Shown piece by piece: positions 34,532 through 42,413 of a stretch of 64,000 nt of DNA. The position numbers were made by a program, and so were the translations under genes. How positions within the stretch are numbered: the first letter of the stretch is position 1; the number at the start of each line of letters is the position of its first letter. Origin of the DNA: Longimicrobium sp. (GTDB taxonomy: Bacteria > Gemmatimonadota > Gemmatimonadetes > Longimicrobiales > Longimicrobiaceae); assembly GCF_036388275.1 (NCBI RefSeq), contig NZ_DASVSF010000110.1, forward strand, positions 216,543 through 280,542. The letters run 5' to 3'. A model generated the notes under the pieces. It was not told the origin of the DNA and made no database searches. It was given only the letters and a program-made list of their open reading frames with translations.

Positions 34532-35491
34532 ATGTCGCTGCTGTCCCGCTTTCGCCGGTCCCCCTCGCCCTCGCCGTCCCCCGACGACGCGCGGCCGCCC
34601 GCACTGGCGGACGTGATGCGCCAGGTTCGGCGCATCGACCTGCGGACGCGCGGGCTCGTGGCGTCGCAGTTCAGCGGCGAGTATCACTCGGTGTTCAAGG
34701 GGCAGGGGATCGAGTTCGTGGAAGTGCGCGAATACGTGCCGGGCGACGACGTACGGACCATCGACTGGAACGTCAGCGCCCGCACGGGAACCACGTACGT
34801 CAAGAAGTACGTGGAAGAGCGCGAGCTGACGGTGCTGCTGGCGGTGGACCTGTCCGGCTCGCAGCGGTTCGGCACGCGCGGCCGGTTCAAGAGCGAGATG
34901 GTGGCCGAGGTGGCCGCCACGCTCGCGATGTCGGCCATCCGCAACAACGACCGCGTGGGATTGATGGTGTTCACCGACCGGGTGGAGGCATTCGTTCCGC
35001 CACGGAAGGGACGCCGTCACGTGCTCCGCATCATCCGCGACCTGCTGGTGTTCCGCCCCGCGGGGCAGGGGACGGACCTGGCCGCCGCGCTGCGCCACGC
35101 GGTGCGGGTGATGCGCTCGCGCTCCATCGTCTTCCTGATCAGCGACTTTCAGCTGTCCGAGGCACGCGCCCGCTTCGAGACGGCCATCTCCCTCGCCGCC
35201 GCGCGCCACGACGTGGTGCCCGTGGTCCTGGGCGACCCGGCGGATGGCACCATTCCCGACGTCGGCGTGCTGAGGATGAGGGACCCGGAGACCGGCGAAC
35301 TCGTCTCGGTGGATACGGGACGCGACACCGTGCGGGAGCGATTCACCGAGGATGTGCGCAACGAACGGGCGGCGTTGACGAAGATCTTCCGCCGCCTGGG
35401 CGTGGAGCCGATCGAACTGCGCACCGATCTGCCGGTGTCCACCGCCGTCCTCTCGTTCTTCCGCCGCCGCGAGCGCCGCCTCCGGCGATGA
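34532..35491 (+). CDS. DUF58 (VWA-like) protein
   Basis: 319 residues, 5 bp after moxR. The DUF58 hallmark REYVPGDDVRTIDWNVSARTG is near residues 66-86, followed by a von Willebrand A-like core with VLLAVDLSGSQRFG (D-x-S-x-S) near 106-119. It is the standard partner gene of moxR in aerotolerance-type (Bat) operons. No membrane helices, so cytosolic. Start codon ATG; its stop overlaps the next ATG by four bases. Confidence 0.9.
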   Translation: MSLLSRFRRSPSPSPSPDDARPPALADVMRQVRRIDLRTRGLVASQFSGEYHSVFKGQGIEFVEVREYVPGDDVRTIDWNVSARTGTTYVKKYVEERELTVLLAVDLSGSQRFGTRGRFKSEMVAEVAATLAMSAIRNNDRVGLMVFTDRVEAFVPPRKGRRHVLRIIRDLLVFRPAGQGTDLAAALRHAVRVMRSRSIVFLISDFQLSEARARFETAISLAAARHDVVPVVLGDPADGTIPDVGVLRMRDPETGELVSVDTGRDTVRERFTEDVRNERAALTKIFRRLGVEPIELRTDLPVSTAVLSFFRRRERRLRR

Positions 35492-36384
35492 GCTTTCTGC
35501 GCGCCGCCGCCTGGGTGCCGCTGGCGCTCGCCTGCGCGACCCCCATCCACGCCCAGCCATCCGGCGTACAGGTCGGCGTCGATCCGGACACGGTGACCGT
35601 TGGCGACCGCTTCCGCGCCGCCGTGTTCGTCCCTCTCGCGGGCGGACAGGCGAGCGTCGACCTGCCGCCGGCGCCGGACGGCCGCTGGCAAGTCGTCGGC
35701 GAGGCGCAGCGGACGGACTCGGCCGGGATCGCGCGCATCGTCATCCCCATGGTCGCGTGGGTCCCGGGCCCCGGAGGAAGCGCGAACGGAGAGGTACGGC
35801 TCACCGCGCGCAGCGGGACCGTGAGCACCGTGCCGATCGCCATCCCGCTGCCTTTTGTCCGCGCGGTGCTTCCGGCGGATTCCACCCGCCCGCGCGGGCC
35901 GCGGGACGTGGTGGACGTGCCGGGGACGCCGCTGCCGTGGGCATGGATCCTGGCCGCGCTGTTCGCCCTGGCGCTGCTGGCGGGGTGGATGTGGATCCGT
36001 CGCAAGCGTGGCGGGACGCGTGTGGCGGCGGATGCGCGACAGCACGCCTTGGCGGAGCTGGACCGGGTGCGCGCGTCGGGACTGGCCGAGGCCGGTGAGC
36101 TGGAGGGCTTCTATGCGCAGACGAGCGCCGTGCTGCGCGAGTTCATGGCCTCCACCGATCCCAGGCTCGGGGTAGACCTCACCAGCCGCGAGCTGATGGA
36201 CCGCCTGTCGCGCAACGGCTCGCGGCCGGCCGATCTGGAGCGGCTTGCGGACGTGCTCGCCGACGCCGACCTCGCCAAGTTCGCCCGCCGCGCCCCGTCC
36301 ACCGACCGTGCGCTGGACGACTGGGGCGCGGCGCGGCGGTGGGTGGAGTCGTTCGGCCGCCACGCGACGGAGGGCGAGGAATGA
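35488..36384 (+). CDS. BatD/DUF4381-like membrane protein of the Bat operon
   Basis: 298 residues. A signal peptide (about 1-22, ending HAQ), a beta-rich extracytoplasmic domain of about 120 residues, one transmembrane helix near 152-170 (AWILAALFALALLAGWMWI), then a helical cytosolic domain of about 125 residues. Much shorter than classical BatD (about 550-600 aa), with a single extracytoplasmic domain. Position and topology suggest the BatD role with the VWA proteins, but sequence alone supports only a DUF4381-like call. ATGA overlaps on both sides. Confidence 0.7.
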   Translation: MSFLRAAAWVPLALACATPIHAQPSGVQVGVDPDTVTVGDRFRAAVFVPLAGGQASVDLPPAPDGRWQVVGEAQRTDSAGIARIVIPMVAWVPGPGGSANGEVRLTARSGTVSTVPIAIPLPFVRAVLPADSTRPRGPRDVVDVPGTPLPWAWILAALFALALLAGWMWIRRKRGGTRVAADARQHALAELDRVRASGLAEAGELEGFYAQTSAVLREFMASTDPRLGVDLTSRELMDRLSRNGSRPADLERLADVLADADLAKFARRAPSTDRALDDWGAARRWVESFGRHATEGEE

Positions 36385-37367
36385 CGGTGCAGCTCGCGAA
36401 TCCGTGGGCGCTGCTGCTCCTGCTGCTGGTTCCAGCGTGGCTCTGGTGGATTCGCCGGCGGCAGCCCGCCGCGCTCACCTTCGCCCGCGCCGGAACGCTG
36501 GGCGACGCCGCGGAAGGGCGAGGCTCGTTCCTGGGTATCCTGCCGGACGCCATGCGCGCGGGCGCCTTTGCCTGGCTGGTGATCGCGCTCGCCGGGCCGC
36601 GGACAGGCGCCGCGGTGGTGCAGGACGAGACGGAGGGAATCGCCATCGTGGTGGCGGTGGACGCGTCGGAGTCGATGCTGGCGGAAGACATGCGCCCCCG
36701 GAACCGGCTGGGCGCCGCCAAGCAGATCATCTCGCGCTTCATCCAGAGCCGCGAGCACGACCGCATCGCCCTGGTGGCGTTCGGCAGCGAGGCCATGACG
36801 CGCGTGCCGCTGACCCGCGACCACGCCGCGCTGCTGCAGTCGCTGACGGCCATCCGCGGCGCCGAGCTGGGGGTGGGCACGGCCATCGGCGATGCGCTGG
36901 CGGCCTCGGCCAACCGGCTGCGGCGCGCGCCCGAGAAGTCGAAGGTGGTGGTGCTGATGAGCGACGGCGTGAACAACAGCGGCGCCGTGGCCCCGATCGA
37001 CGCCGCCCGCGCCGCGAGGGCGCTGGGCATCCGTGTGTACACCATCGGCGTGGGCACCGACACGGCGGGGCGGCGGCAGGCTGCGGAGGGAGGCGAGCGG
37101 GTGCGCTACGTCCTGCGCCAGGCCCGCATCGACGAGGGCACCATGGGCGACATCGCGCGGACGACGGGCGGCCGCTACTTCCGGGCGAGAGACACGGAGG
37201 CGCTGGGCCGCATCTACCGCGAGATCGACCGCATGGAGCGCACCCCGGTGGAGACGCGGCTCTACGTGCGGCACCGCGACTGGTACCTCCCCTTTCTGCT
37301 GGCCGGGGCGGTGCTGCTGATCCTGGAATGGCTCTTTCGCGCCACCCGCTGGGGGAGGGTGCCGTGA
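36381..37367 (+). CDS. batA: VWA-domain membrane protein BatA
   Basis: 328 residues. Two N-terminal helices (residues about 5-25 and 55-72), a VWA domain with a MIDAS motif DASESM near 93-98, and a C-terminal transmembrane helix near 300-320. Metal-dependent protein-binding domain facing the periplasm, usually forming a complex with BatB and BatC next to MoxR. Family role in aerotolerance is known from a few species only. ATG 36381 overlaps the upstream stop; its own stop overlaps batB (GTGA). Confidence 0.87.
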   Translation: MTVQLANPWALLLLLLVPAWLWWIRRRQPAALTFARAGTLGDAAEGRGSFLGILPDAMRAGAFAWLVIALAGPRTGAAVVQDETEGIAIVVAVDASESMLAEDMRPRNRLGAAKQIISRFIQSREHDRIALVAFGSEAMTRVPLTRDHAALLQSLTAIRGAELGVGTAIGDALAASANRLRRAPEKSKVVVLMSDGVNNSGAVAPIDAARAARALGIRVYTIGVGTDTAGRRQAAEGGERVRYVLRQARIDEGTMGDIARTTGGRYFRARDTEALGRIYREIDRMERTPVETRLYVRHRDWYLPFLLAGAVLLILEWLFRATRWGRVP

Positions 37368-38398
37368 TCCGCTGGGCCGACCCCTTTCTGCTTCACCTTA
37401 TCCCGCTCTTCCCCGCGCTTGTGGCCGCCGCGCTGCTGCTCTGGTGGCGCAGGCGGCGCGACGTAGCCGAGGCGCTTGGAGACCCCGCGCTGGTGCGGCG
37501 GCTGGCGGGAACGGACCTGCGCGCCTTCCCGCGCCGCCGCGTCGCGCTGCTGATCCCCGCCGCCGCGTTCCTGGGCCTGGCCGCCGCTGGCCCGCGCTGG
37601 GGCGAGGTGCGGGTGGACGGCGTTCCGCGTGGAGACGTGGTGCTGGTGCTGGATGCGTCCAACTCCATGCTGGTGGAAGACGTGCGGCCCAACCGGCTGG
37701 AGCGGCAGCGCGAGATCGCCCGGACGCTCGTCCGCCGTCTGGAGGGCTCGCGCGTGGGCCTGGTGGCCTTCGCCGGCAGCGGCCACGTGCTGACGCCGCT
37801 GACCGACGACTTCAGCGCGCTCAACCTCTATCTAGACGCGCTGGGACCCGACATCGTGCACCAGAGCGGCTCGTCGCTCTACTCGGCGCTGGCGGAGGCG
37901 GTCAACCTGCTCGACGTCCCCGGCGCGGGGGAAAACCCGGGATCCATCGTGCTGATCACCGACGGCGAGGCGCTGGAGCCCTCGAGCATGGTCGGCCTGT
38001 CGCTGGAGCGCGCGGTGCGCCGCCGCGTGGCCATCCACACCGTGGGCCTGGGCACCGAGGCGGGAGGCCCCGTCCCCAACGTAGACCCCGAAACCGGGCG
38101 CCGCCGCGGCTTCAAGCGCGATCCCGAGACGCGCGAAACCGCCGTCTCGCGGCTGGAGCGGCCGCTGCTTTCCGCCATCGCCCGAACGACCGGAGGGACG
38201 GCGCAGGTGATGCCGAACGCGCAGGCCGTGGCGGCCCTGGCGAACGCCGCCGCGTCCGGCGAGCGCGGTCCGGGCGGGGGAGACTCGCATCCCGACAACC
38301 GCTACGAGTGGTTCCTGGCGCTGGCGCTCGCCCTGATCGCCGCGGACGCCCTCTCCGAGCACCGCCGTCCGCAGCCTCGCGCCGAGGGGCGCCAATGA
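37364..38398 (+). CDS. batB: VWA-domain membrane protein BatB
   Basis: 344 residues from GTG 37364. Two N-terminal helices, VWA MIDAS motif DASNSM near 96-101 with EDVRPNRL following, and a C-terminal hydrophobic stretch near 315-335 (WFLALALALIAADAL). It contains a long loop carrying VDPETGRRRGFKRDPETRET near 233-252, typical of BatB. Paralogous to the upstream BatA. Its stop overlaps the next ATG (ATGA). Confidence 0.87.
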   Translation: MIRWADPFLLHLIPLFPALVAAALLLWWRRRRDVAEALGDPALVRRLAGTDLRAFPRRRVALLIPAAAFLGLAAAGPRWGEVRVDGVPRGDVVLVLDASNSMLVEDVRPNRLERQREIARTLVRRLEGSRVGLVAFAGSGHVLTPLTDDFSALNLYLDALGPDIVHQSGSSLYSALAEAVNLLDVPGAGENPGSIVLITDGEALEPSSMVGLSLERAVRRRVAIHTVGLGTEAGGPVPNVDPETGRRRGFKRDPETRETAVSRLERPLLSAIARTTGGTAQVMPNAQAVAALANAAASGERGPGGGDSHPDNRYEWFLALALALIAADALSEHRRPQPRAEGRQ

Positions 38399-39084
38399 CG
38401 CCGCGCCTGCTGACGATCTTCGTCCTGCTCGCGATCGGCGGGGGAGCCGTGGCGGAGGGCAACCGCCACTACCGCGCGGGCGACTACCGCCGCGCGGCTG
38501 CGGCGTACTCCCGCGCGCTGGCGGAGGGAGATTCGTCTGCCGCCGTCCGCTACAACCTGGGTACGGCGCTGCTGCGGCTGGGGCGCCACGACCAGGCCCG
38601 CCCGCACCTGGAGGCCGCCAGCCGTGCACGCGACCCGCGCCCGCCTCTCCCTTTCCGGGCGGCCTTCAACGCCGGGAACGCGGATTTGGGCCCGGTCGCC
38701 GCCGGCCAGGTGCCGGACGAGGAGCGCGTCCCCCGGCTGACGCGAGCGGTCGGCGCCTACCGCCGCGCGCTGCTGGCGGACCCCGATGACGTGGACGCCA
38801 AGTGGAACCTGGAGCTGGCGCAGCGGCTGTTGGCGCGGGAGAGCGGGGGCGGGGCGAACGACGACGAGAACGACGATCCGCAGCCGCAGGGCGGGGGAGG
38901 AGGCGAGCAGCCCTCGCCCGCTGCGCCGACGCCGCAGCCGAGTCCGTCTGCGGGCGACGAGGGGCCCATGACGCCCCAGCAGGCCGAGCGCATTCTTTCC
39001 GGCGCCGAGCAGCGCGAGCAGGGGGTGCAGCGGCGGCAGCTGAAGAAGGAGCAGGAGCGGCTTCACGGGGTGAGGGACTGGTAG
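38395..39084 (+). CDS. batC: TPR protein BatC-like
   Basis: 229 residues. Signal peptide-like N-terminus (LLTIFVLLAIGGGAVA), two or three tetratricopeptide units (GNRHYRAGDYRRAAAAYSRAL; YNLGTALLRLGRHDQARPHL), then a long low-complexity Gly/Pro/Asp/Gln stretch (150-195) and a terminal charged helix QQAERILSGAEQREQ. This architecture, TPR plus Q/P-rich tail after batB, matches BatC, a periplasmic scaffold for the VWA pair. Last gene of the operon. Confidence 0.8.
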   Translation: MTPRLLTIFVLLAIGGGAVAEGNRHYRAGDYRRAAAAYSRALAEGDSSAAVRYNLGTALLRLGRHDQARPHLEAASRARDPRPPLPFRAAFNAGNADLGPVAAGQVPDEERVPRLTRAVGAYRRALLADPDDVDAKWNLELAQRLLARESGGGANDDENDDPQPQGGGGGEQPSPAAPTPQPSPSAGDEGPMTPQQAERILSGAEQREQGVQRRQLKKEQERLHGVRDW

Positions 39085-39660
39085 GCAGGGGGGAACCAGG
39101 GATCGGGGTGTTTCGATTTGATTTGGTGCGCGGGCGGGCGCCCCCCATCCCCAGCCCTTCCCCCGCAAACTGCGCGGGGGAAGGGAGCTAGTCTGGTGCT
39201 TGAGGTCGGTTCGGTGGGAGGGCTGGTACTGGAGAGAGGTCGGGGCGTTTCGACTTGGGCCGGTGCATGCCGCGGGTGGCCCCTCCCCGGCCCCTCCCCC
39301 GCATGCTGCGCATGCTGCGCATGCGGGGGAGGGGAGAATTCGATCGCGCTTCGGCAGGGGTGGCGCGCTGGACTTACCCGTGCAGTCCGCGCAGGCGGAC
39401 TTCGTGATTTTCCAGCCGCGACTTCAGTCGCCCGTGACGAGGGCAGGGTAAGCGCGACGATCCTGATGGGGCTGTGAGGCGTTTCGACACGGGCTGGCGC
39501 ATGCCGCGACCGCCCTCTCCCCCGGCCCCTCTCCCGCAAGCGGGAGAGGGGAGAATTCGATCGCGCTTCGGCGGGGGTGGCGCGCTGGACTGACCCGTGC
39601 AGTCCGCGCAGGCGGACTTCGGGCCCTTGTTGCCGCGAATTCATTCGCCCCAGCGCGGCC
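39085..39660. repeat. Repeat block between the bat operon and infC: modules C, B, B and A
   Basis: Module C is at about 39138-39191. A module B with an expanded loop of GCATGCTGC copies is at about 39247-39355, a second B at about 39476-39575, and a degenerate module A at about 39597-39650. Two short reading frames here are repeat-encoded and not credible genes. No other feature until the promoter at 39709. Confidence 0.8.
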
Positions 39661-39708
39661 CGAGGCCCACACATCCACATGGCCAAAGCCCCGTAGCCGA
39701 GCCCCCGG

Positions 39709-39738
39709 TTGACAGCTCCCCACCCCCGGGGCTAGATT
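39709..39738 (+). promoter_or_regulatory. Promoter of infC-rpmI-rplT
   Basis: TTGACA (39709-39714) and TAGATT (39733-39738), 18-bp spacer. Start near 39745 gives a leader of about 200 nt. Confidence 0.65.
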
Positions 39739-39883
39739 TCCCGATCGAATTGCAGGAAAGTGGGAACCGGCGGGTTCCCCACCTTTCGGCTCGGGCGCCA
39801 CGGGCGCACGATGCTGCCAGGTCCGCAAAACGCGGAGCGACGGCCGCCTCCCCCCACGGGGAGGACGGCTTCGCTGGCGCGTG

Positions 39884-39920
39884 GACGGATCTGAAGGTTT
39901 CAGATCCGTCCTTTTTGTTT
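39884..39920 (+). terminator. Leader attenuator upstream of infC
   Basis: GACGGATCTGA / TCAGATCCGTC, an 11-bp stem with a 5-nt loop, followed by CTTTTTGTTT. A fully typical intrinsic terminator placed after the infC promoter and 25 bp before the start codon. Upstream leader sequence 39745-39880 has room for an alternative fold, so conditional termination of the operon is likely; L20 binding or a translation-linked signal is possible. Confidence 0.85.
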
Positions 39921-39944
39921 GTCCTCGATACCGGAGAGCGGCGT

Positions 39945-40556
39945 ATCAACGAGAAGACGCGTGTGAACCGGCAGATCCGCATCAGCCCCGTCCGGGTGAT
40001 CAGCCCCGAAGGTGAGCAGCTGGGGATTCTGTCGATCGAACGGGCGCTGGAGATCGCGGAAGATCAGGGGCTGGACCTGGTGGAAGTCGCGCCCATGGCC
40101 CGGCCGCCGGTCTGTCGCATCATGGACTACGGCAAGTTCAAGTACGAGGAGCAGCGTCAGGCGCGCGAGGCGCGCAAGAAGCAGCACCACGTGCAGATCA
40201 AGGAAGTCAAGATGCGCCCCGGGATCGAGGACCACGACTTCGACTTCAAGGTGCGCCACGCCCGGAAGTTCCTGGACGAGGGACACAAGGTGAAGCTCAC
40301 CATGATGTTCCGCGGGCGGCAGATGGCCCATCCCGAGTACGGGCGGCAGGTGCTCGACCGCGTGTTCCAGCAGTTGCAGGACCTTTCGAAGGTGGAGTCG
40401 CACCCCATGCTCGAGGGACGCAGCATGGTGATGGTGCTGGCCCCCACCGCCAAGCCGCCGCAGGCCGCGCCCGCCCCCGCTTCGGCGGCGGCACCCGCGC
40501 AGCAGGCGGCCCCGGCCGCTCCGCCGGCTCCGCAGCCGGCGCAGCAGACCAGCTAA
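39945..40556 (+). CDS. infC: Translation initiation factor IF-3
   Basis: Binds 30S subunits and checks the initiator codon. From ATC 39945 it is 203 residues: NEKTRVNRQIRISPVRVI aligns with the IF-3 N-terminus, PVCRIMDYGKFKYEEQ and the C-domain GHKVKLTMMFRGRQMAHPE are diagnostic, and a Pro/Ala-rich tail of about 35 residues follows. There is no ATG in frame near the start. AUC at 39945 has GGAGAG six bases upstream; noncanonical AUU/AUC starts are the known basis of IF-3 autocontrol. GTG at 39963 is the alternative and would cut five to six residues of conserved start. Confidence 0.9.
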   Translation: MNEKTRVNRQIRISPVRVISPEGEQLGILSIERALEIAEDQGLDLVEVAPMARPPVCRIMDYGKFKYEEQRQAREARKKQHHVQIKEVKMRPGIEDHDFDFKVRHARKFLDEGHKVKLTMMFRGRQMAHPEYGRQVLDRVFQQLQDLSKVESHPMLEGRSMVMVLAPTAKPPQAAPAPASAAAPAQQAAPAAPPAPQPAQQTS

Positions 40557-40594
40557 TACTTCCCGCCTTCGGGCGGACCTGAAAAGGAAGTTCG

Positions 40595-40789
40595 ATGCCG
40601 AAGATGAAGAGCCACCGGGGCGCCGCCAAGCGCTTCAAGGTAACGGCCAAGGGCCGCGTAAAGCGTGGCAGCGCGTTTCACAGCCACATCCTGACCAAGA
40701 AGTCGCCCAAGCGGAAGCGCAACCTGCGGGGCACCACCATGCTGGCCAAGGCCGACGAGAAGCGCGTAAAGCGCCTGCTCGCGTCCTGA
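40595..40789 (+). CDS. rpmI: 50S ribosomal protein L35
   Basis: 64 basic residues starting PKMKSHRGAAKRFKVTAKGR, the L35 signature; complete. GGAAG ribosome-binding stretch 5 nt upstream. Second gene of the infC-rpmI-rplT unit. Confidence 0.97.
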   Translation: MPKMKSHRGAAKRFKVTAKGRVKRGSAFHSHILTKKSPKRKRNLRGTTMLAKADEKRVKRLLAS

Positions 40790-40842
40790 GCCTGCCCGCA
40801 TCCGCTTACACGACTTTTTCGTAACCCGGGAAGGATGAGGAC

Positions 40843-41202
40843 ATGCCTCGCGTAAAGACCAACGTGGCGCGCCTGCGCCGCAAGAACCAGATCCTGGAAG
40901 CAGCCAAGGGCTACTTCGGCCGCCGCAAGAACCTGTACAAGACGGCCAAGGAGGCCGTCGAGCGCGCGCGCAAGTACGCCTACCGCGACCGCAAGAACCG
41001 CAAGCGCGAGTTCCGCCGCCTGTGGATCATCCGCATCAACGCGGCTGCCCGCCAGAACGAGATCTCGTACTCGCGCCTGATGGACGGCCTGAACAAGGCC
41101 GGCATCGAGATCGACCGCAAGGTGCTGGCCGACATCGCCGTGCGCGATCCCAACGCGTTTACGCAGATCGCCAACGCCGCCAAGACGAGCCTGGCTGCCT
41201 GA
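40843..41202 (+). CDS. rplT: 50S ribosomal protein L20
   Basis: 119 residues, standard length. PRVKTNVARLRRKNQILEAAKGYFGRRKN and FRRLWIIRINAAARQNEISYSRLMDGL are diagnostic. In E. coli L20 also represses its own operon by binding leader RNA. GGAAGGA Shine-Dalgarno upstream. Followed by a strong terminator. Confidence 0.97.
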   Translation: MPRVKTNVARLRRKNQILEAAKGYFGRRKNLYKTAKEAVERARKYAYRDRKNRKREFRRLWIIRINAAARQNEISYSRLMDGLNKAGIEIDRKVLADIAVRDPNAFTQIANAAKTSLAA

Positions 41203-41224
41203 CGCAGCACGCTCGGACGGGACC

Positions 41225-41262
41225 AGCGGCGCCGGAGACACCCTCTCCGGCGCCGCTTTTCG
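41225..41262 (+). terminator. Intrinsic terminator after rplT
   Basis: AGCGGCGCCGGAGA / TCTCCGGCGCCGCT, a perfect 14-bp stem with a 5-nt loop, then TTTCG. It lies 22 bp after the rplT stop. Confidence 0.88.
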
Positions 41263-41360
41263 TTGGGCTGGGGTAGCCAAACGGCCGCTCCGGGGTAAGT
41301 TTCGGGATGAGAGCCACGTGCGGGCGCCGGGCCCGCGGGCACACGGGAGTAACGGGGGAC

Positions 41361-42401
41361 ATGTCGACGACGACGACGGTGACCGACGAACTGATCGCGC
41401 AGCTTCGCGCGCTGGAGGCCCAGGGCGCCGAGGCCGTGGGCGCCGCCGGCGGGGCCGAGCCGCTGGAGGCGCTGCGCACGGAGTACCTGGGCCGCAAGGG
41501 CCGGCTCACGGGCATCCTCCGCCGCCTGGGCGAGCTTTCGGCCGAGGAGCGCCCCGTCGTGGGCGCCGAGGCCAACCGGGTCAAGGAGGCGCTGTCTGCC
41601 ATGCTGGACGAGCGCCCCGCCTCGTTCGCCGCCGCGGCCGACGCGGGCCCCGGGATCGATCTGTCGCTCCCCGGCCGCGCGCGCTGGAAGGGCGGGGTGC
41701 ACCCGGTGACGCTGGTGATCGACGAGATCTGCGAGATCTTCCGCGACCTGGGCTTCAACCGCATCGCCGGGCCGGAGCTGGAAACGCAGGAGTACAACTT
41801 CACCAAGTTGAACTTCCCGCCGAACCACCCGGCGACCGACATGCACGACACCTTCTACCTGACGGACGAGGTGCTGCTGCGCACCCACACCTCGCCCATG
41901 CAGGCGCGGGTGATGGAGCAGTTCGCGCCGCCGGTCCGCGTGGTCGTGCCCGGCACCGTGTACCGCCGCGACCCGTTCGACGCCAGCCACGCGCCGGCGT
42001 TCGAGCAGATCGAGGGGCTGGCCGTGGACGAGGGGATCACCTTCGCCGACTTCAAGGCCACCATCTCCACCTTCGTCCGCCGCTTCTTCGGGGCGGATGC
42101 CAAGACGCGATTCCGCCCGTCGTTCTTCCCCTTTACCGAGCCCTCGGCCGAGGTGGACGTGTCATGCCAGCTGTGCGGCGGCTCCGGCTGCAGCGCCTGC
42201 AAGGGCACGGGGTGGATGGAGATCATGGGGGCCGGCATGGTGCACCCCAACGTGTTCGCCGCCGCGGGCTACGATCCGGAGCGCTACACCGGCTACGCAT
42301 TCGGCATGGGGCCTGGGCGCATCGCCATGCAGCGCTACGGCGTGCCCGACATCCGGCTGCTGTACGAAAGCGACGTGCGGTTCCTTGGGCAGTTCACGTA
42401 A
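41361..42401 (+). CDS. pheS: Phenylalanine-tRNA ligase alpha subunit
   Basis: 346 residues from ATG 41361 with GGGGGA upstream; a GTG or ATG at 41307 would add 18 unconserved residues. N-terminal coiled coil, then class II motifs: HPATDMHDTFYL, LLRTHTSPMQARVM, VVPGTVYRRDPFDASHAPAFEQIEGL and C-terminal AFGMGPGRIAMQRYGVPDIR. A CxxCxxxxCxxC zinc site (CQLCGGSGCSACKG) is present, as in many bacterial PheS. Forms the tetramer with the adjacent pheT product. A TAAGTT -10-like element lies at 41296-41301 without a clear -35. Confidence 0.95.
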   Translation: MSTTTTVTDELIAQLRALEAQGAEAVGAAGGAEPLEALRTEYLGRKGRLTGILRRLGELSAEERPVVGAEANRVKEALSAMLDERPASFAAAADAGPGIDLSLPGRARWKGGVHPVTLVIDEICEIFRDLGFNRIAGPELETQEYNFTKLNFPPNHPATDMHDTFYLTDEVLLRTHTSPMQARVMEQFAPPVRVVVPGTVYRRDPFDASHAPAFEQIEGLAVDEGITFADFKATISTFVRRFFGADAKTRFRPSFFPFTEPSAEVDVSCQLCGGSGCSACKGTGWMEIMGAGMVHPNVFAAAGYDPERYTGYAFGMGPGRIAMQRYGVPDIRLLYESDVRFLGQFT

Positions 42402-42413
42402 CGGACGACGGTC

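Noticed and set aside
39118..39477. Short frames upstream of infC
   Set aside because: Repeat-encoded (modules B and C), no ribosome-binding site.
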